DNA of 63,921 bases from CAYIYO01 sp964367715 (GTDB lineage: Bacteria > Chlamydiota > Chlamydiia > Chlamydiales > Criblamydiaceae). Of the stretch, positions 61,810 through 63,921 are shown one piece after another; the stretch's first letter is position 1, and each line of letters starts with the position of its first letter. The notes below the pieces were generated by a model that worked only from the letters and a program-made list of their open reading frames with translations, was not told the origin of the DNA and made no database searches. Made by a program: the position numbers and the translations under genes. The DNA is taken from contig CAYIYO010000002.1 of the NCBI GenBank assembly GCA_964367715.1, forward strand, positions 1-63,921. Reading direction: 5' to 3'.

Positions 61810-61838
61810 TTGTAAAAAAAAACACCCCTAGAGATAAT
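61810..61838 (+). promoter_or_regulatory. Candidate housekeeping promoter of the TPR protein gene
   Basis: TTGTAA (61810-61815) and GATAAT (61833-61838) are separated by 17 bp, a good sigma-70 type layout. A second GATAAT lies shortly downstream as part of GATAATCGATTGTGATAAT. AAAAGGA precedes the ATG at 61881. Confidence 0.45.
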
Positions 61839-61880
61839 CGATTGTGATAATTCTAGAAACTGATTTAAAAGGATAATTTC

Positions 61881-62420
61881 ATGAAAAAACTACCAACATT
61901 GATTCTATGCGCATTCTTGGCAACAACTTCAATCTACGCTGCAGAGACATCAGACAAGACTTCCACACCACTCTTTAAAGAAGTCCTAAAACTAACGAAA
62001 GAAGGAAAACTTAGTGAAGCCATGACACAAGTCAACAGCATGCTCGCACAAGATCCAAAAAATACAAACGCTCTCCGCGCAAGAGGAAACATCTTCTTCG
62101 CCGAAAACAAATTCGAAGAAGCATACAAAGACTTTGATGCAATTGTTGAACTCGCTCCGAAAAGCGCACGCGCCTACTTCGATCGCGGAATTGCCGGATT
62201 TACTGTCGGAAATGACGTTAAAGCCGTTGAAGATATCGACCATGCACTTTCAATGAATCCAAAATTAGCAAAATCATTGGAAGCAGCCCCAAAGCTACTC
62301 GAAAAGATGGACGAACTCCGCAATGGAAGCTCTTCTGTTGGAGCGGTCCGCCTCAAGAAAGGCACTGTTAGCACAAAAAAGGGCACTGTCAGCATCAAAG
62401 AAAAAGGCAGCTCTAAGTAA
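61881..62420 (+). CDS. Exported TPR-repeat protein, 179 residues
   Basis: A signal peptide (MKKLPTLILCAFLATTSIYA) precedes about three TPR repeats (EVLKLTKEGKLSEAMTQVNS; ARGNIFFAENKFEEAYKDFD; AYFDRGIAGFTVGNDVKAVE). The C-terminal tail is Lys/Ser-rich with a repeated GTVSTKKGTVS element. It is probably a periplasmic scaffold or protein-binding protein. TPR proteins are frequent in chlamydiae and the partner is unknown. Confidence 0.8.
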   Translation: MKKLPTLILCAFLATTSIYAAETSDKTSTPLFKEVLKLTKEGKLSEAMTQVNSMLAQDPKNTNALRARGNIFFAENKFEEAYKDFDAIVELAPKSARAYFDRGIAGFTVGNDVKAVEDIDHALSMNPKLAKSLEAAPKLLEKMDELRNGSSSVGAVRLKKGTVSTKKGTVSIKEKGSSK

Positions 62421-62531
62421 TCCACAACGATTATGGAGTGGGGCGGATTAACGCCGCTTTAATTCGCTGCAGCTTAACGCCGCGTTTTATAGTTTATTTC
62501 TCAAAAATCTAAATTTGAGTCACGTTCGGTA

Positions 62532-62695
62532 TATACACAAGTGAAATCAAGAATCGGTTTTTAAGCGATGTGAAAGCTCCCGCGATTCACCGATCGAAAG
62601 TCGTTTAATATTAATAATATGAACCGACTTTCGATCGGTGAATCCCGCGGCTTTGACATGCTTAAAAAGCCAATTTTTGAATTCACTTGTGTATA
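62532..62695. repeat. Long near-perfect palindrome (family 1, copy B)
   Basis: A 164-bp palindrome has perfect 20-bp inner arms at 62584-62603 and 62625-62644, a 21-bp AT-rich loop and outer ends TATACACAAGTG / CACTTGTGTATA. The core arm sequence differs completely from copy A at 42.8 kb, while the motif GTGAAAGCTCCCGCG next to the core and the TTCATATT-type loop are shared with it. It lies 3' of the TPR gene. No coding capacity. Confidence 0.85.
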
Positions 62696-62950
62696 GATCT
62701 GATATTTTTGGTGAAGTAGATCGCCCCAAGGAATAACGATTTGGTATCAGGCTCAAAGAGCCGGCATCTTACAGCCTGATACAAATCATTACCTACTTTG
62801 GACTCCCAAAATAGTCCGAACTATAGTGTCCCGAAGGGACTACAGCGGTTAGGCACGGTAAAATGAGCGTAAGCGAATGGAACCGATGGAATACAGTCTA
62901 GGATAACTACTGAACTGCAACGCAGCGGCAAGCCAAAAAAAAGAGCTATC

Positions 62951-63022
62951 TATACCACGGTTCGGATAAATTTTGACATTTGGCTGAGTCGAAATGCCAA
63001 AATTTATCCGAACTGTGGTATA
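62951..63022. repeat. Third inverted repeat downstream of DoxX gene
   Basis: Arms of 31 bp (62951-62981 and 62992-63022) with two mismatches enclose a 10-bp loop. The arms begin TATACCAC and include TTCGGATAAATTTT. It lies about 55 bp past the doxX stop and could act as a hairpin there, but lacks a terminal T-run. Confidence 0.8.
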
Positions 63023-63076
63023 ACTCTAAGGTCAAGCTGCCGTATCCTTTAACCATTGAGAGAGAAAGTCTTTTTC

Positions 63077-63541
63077 TTATCTCTTACCCTTCTTGCTAAA
63101 TGTATTTTCCAATAATTGATCCATAGAAATTCTTCCAGGACCAAAACAGAAAATCATTAACACCACCAACAAAAAGGTCACGGGCGGTTCAATCAAAAAC
63201 TTTGCAGGATCTGAAAAAGCTAAAAGAGTTCCGCTCAAGTGAGCTGTTCCCAAAGCAACGATCATCGTAATTGCCAAAGGAATAGAAACGAGGCGCGACG
63301 CTAATCCGATAATTAAACAAACCCCTCCACCATACTCTACTCCAGAAGCAAGATAGGTGTTGTATTCGGCAAAAGGAATTCCTAGAGACTGAAAACTTTG
63401 AATTGTCCCTTGTATATTCTCAAATTTTGCCGCTCCTGCAGAATAAAAAATATATCCCCAATAAATACGAATAACCAACAAAAATAGGTCTTGGAGATTA
63501 TTTCCAATCGTAACAAGACCGCGATAAAATGAGCTAAGCAT
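63077..63541 (-). CDS. DoxX family membrane protein
   Basis: The protein has about 154 residues and four membrane segments (LLVIRIYWGYIFYSAGAAKF; YLASGVEYGGGVCLIIGLA; IPLAITMIVALGTAHLSG; VTFLLVVLMIFCFGPGRIS). The DoxX pattern GxxFxxAGxxKF and the conserved GPGRISMD end fit the DoxX/SURF4-like family. The ATG at 63541 is preceded by AGAGGA; the longer frame begins with GTG. The function is not settled; relatives take part in redox processes at the membrane. Confidence 0.85.
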   Translation of the reverse strand: MLSSFYRGLVTIGNNLQDLFLLVIRIYWGYIFYSAGAAKFENIQGTIQSFQSLGIPFAEYNTYLASGVEYGGGVCLIIGLASRLVSIPLAITMIVALGTAHLSGTLLAFSDPAKFLIEPPVTFLLVVLMIFCFGPGRISMDQLLENTFSKKGKR

Positions 63542-63612
63542 CGAATCCTCTCTTTTGTTCACTTGGTTCGGGTATACTTAAATTCAATATATTATTTCAA
63601 ACTTTTTCGGAG

Positions 63613-63735
63613 CGGCTAGAGGACGTAAAGATATGCGCAGCGAACTGGCGGTTAAGGTAATACTAGCGCATTCCCCGCAAGCAAAAGGTAAGGTTGAGCG
63701 AGCCAATCAAACACTTCAAGTAAATGGCGATATAG
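63613..63735 (+). pseudogene. Remnant of an integrase-core (IS) transposase
   Basis: The translation contains LAHSPQAKGKVERANQTLQ, very close to the SPQAKGRVERANxTLQ segment of rve-type transposases (ISNCY/IS1202-like), including the catalytic Glu region. The match ends abruptly after LQ, where these transposases normally continue with DRLVKE-like sequence, and no upstream catalytic domain is present. It is a short remnant, embedded in repeat DNA at the contig edge. Confidence 0.7.
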
Positions 63736-63921
63736 TGGCTTCTTTTAAAGAAAAGACGGTTAAAAGGCGTGGGTATTATGCATTCATCGCGGTAGCGCAT
63801 ACGCGTCAAACTATAAAATAAATTGTTTACACGACTTTTCTCTCCATAAGTTTTTCTAAATTGAACTGGACCTAAAAATGGGGCAATGTCATCCCCGTTC
63901 GTGATTTTAAGATGTTGTGAA
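63736..63921. repeat. Right-edge repeat region
   Basis: Positions 63795-63809 are the reverse complement of 5-19 at the left edge. CCCGTTCGTGATTTTAAG at about 63895 resembles the outer end of palindrome copy A (CGCTCGTGATTCAAAA at 42788), so the contig appears to end within another copy of the palindrome family. No gene. Confidence 0.6.

Larger units (their letters stand above)
62421..63076. repeat. Repeat-rich intergenic region; no gene
   Basis: The 656-bp spacer is made of repeats: palindrome copy B at 62532-62695, the second repeat family at 62700-62830 (GGCTC module at 62746-62775, GTCCGAACTATAG at 62814-62826) and a third inverted repeat at 62951-63022. The minus-strand open frame 62547-62756 falls wholly in repeat DNA and is rejected. 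Confidence 0.75.

Noticed and set aside
62547..62756. 69-residue open frame on the minus strand
   Set aside because: It runs straight through the palindrome and second repeat family.

Overview
The window is almost certainly from an environmental chlamydia (Chlamydiota outside the animal-pathogen genus Chlamydia; Simkania- or Parachlamydia-like). The main evidence is gene order. A type III secretion block sctU-sctV-copN-scc1 lies next to ychF (the order I remember as CT088-CT092 in Chlamydia trachomatis). dnaN-recF lies close to apbE-folD, zwf is followed by devB, and rpmG sits upstream of lolC-lolD. Genus cannot be fixed from sequence reading alone. The window looks like a draft scaffold: both ends lie in dispersed repeats, and a 100-N gap breaks a tandem repeat inside a giant gene.

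Layout. (1) 0.3-12.5 kb, minus: one giant gene of about 4,020 residues plus the unsequenced repeat. It carries a DUF3638-like SF2 ATPase core, a hexapeptide repeat linker, an LTxEQV-type repeat domain and a C-terminal membrane segment. (2) 12.6-21.3 kb, minus: cell-envelope genes yqgE, mlaD/F/E, tamB and tamA. (3) 21.4-30 kb: dnaN-recF, three hypothetical genes, apbE-folD, a tandem pair of related exported proteins and a DUF2937 protein. (4) 30-34.4 kb, minus: a coiled-coil protein, ExbD-ExbB-TMEM14, and a dienelactone-hydrolase-like enzyme. (5) 34.5-42.6 kb, minus: a hypothetical protein, an exported transglutaminase-like/TPR protein, and the type III secretion block. (6) 43-50.8 kb, plus: ychF, a Nudix and a histidine phosphatase gene, then a tightly coupled fatty-acid degradation operon (acyl-CoA synthetase, thiolase, FadB-type multienzyme). 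(7) 50.9-63.5 kb: a DASS transporter, a HECT-domain protein, lolD-lolC-rpmG, tsaD, pgl-zwf, small membrane/exported proteins and DoxX, ending in repeats and a transposase remnant.

The most interesting content faces the host. The 763-residue gene at 52.5-54.8 kb reads as a eukaryote-type HECT E3 ubiquitin ligase: N-lobe DAGG motif, LPxAHTC active-site motif and correct C-terminal spacing, behind an LRR-like segment. The giant protein resembles a eukaryotic ATPase family, and its N-terminus has a His/Gln/Cys arrangement reminiscent of ubiquitin-like proteases. Two further AT-rich unknown genes (a 669-residue coiled-coil protein and a 480-residue protein) have the look of effector candidates. 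Their delivery by the type III system encoded here is inference only.

Structural DNA features are prominent in the intergenic regions. There is a family of long near-perfect palindromes of 150-165 bp with conserved outer ends and variable cores (42.8 kb and 62.5 kb, with fragments at 23.65, 44.2 and 63.9 kb). A second modular repeat sits at 0, 29.8, 52.4 and 62.7 kb. A short CTCTGTG/CTCTGTGGT repeat recurs in intergenic spacers. One palindrome fragment supplies the last codons of recF. No tRNA, rRNA, CRISPR array or complete insertion sequence was seen.
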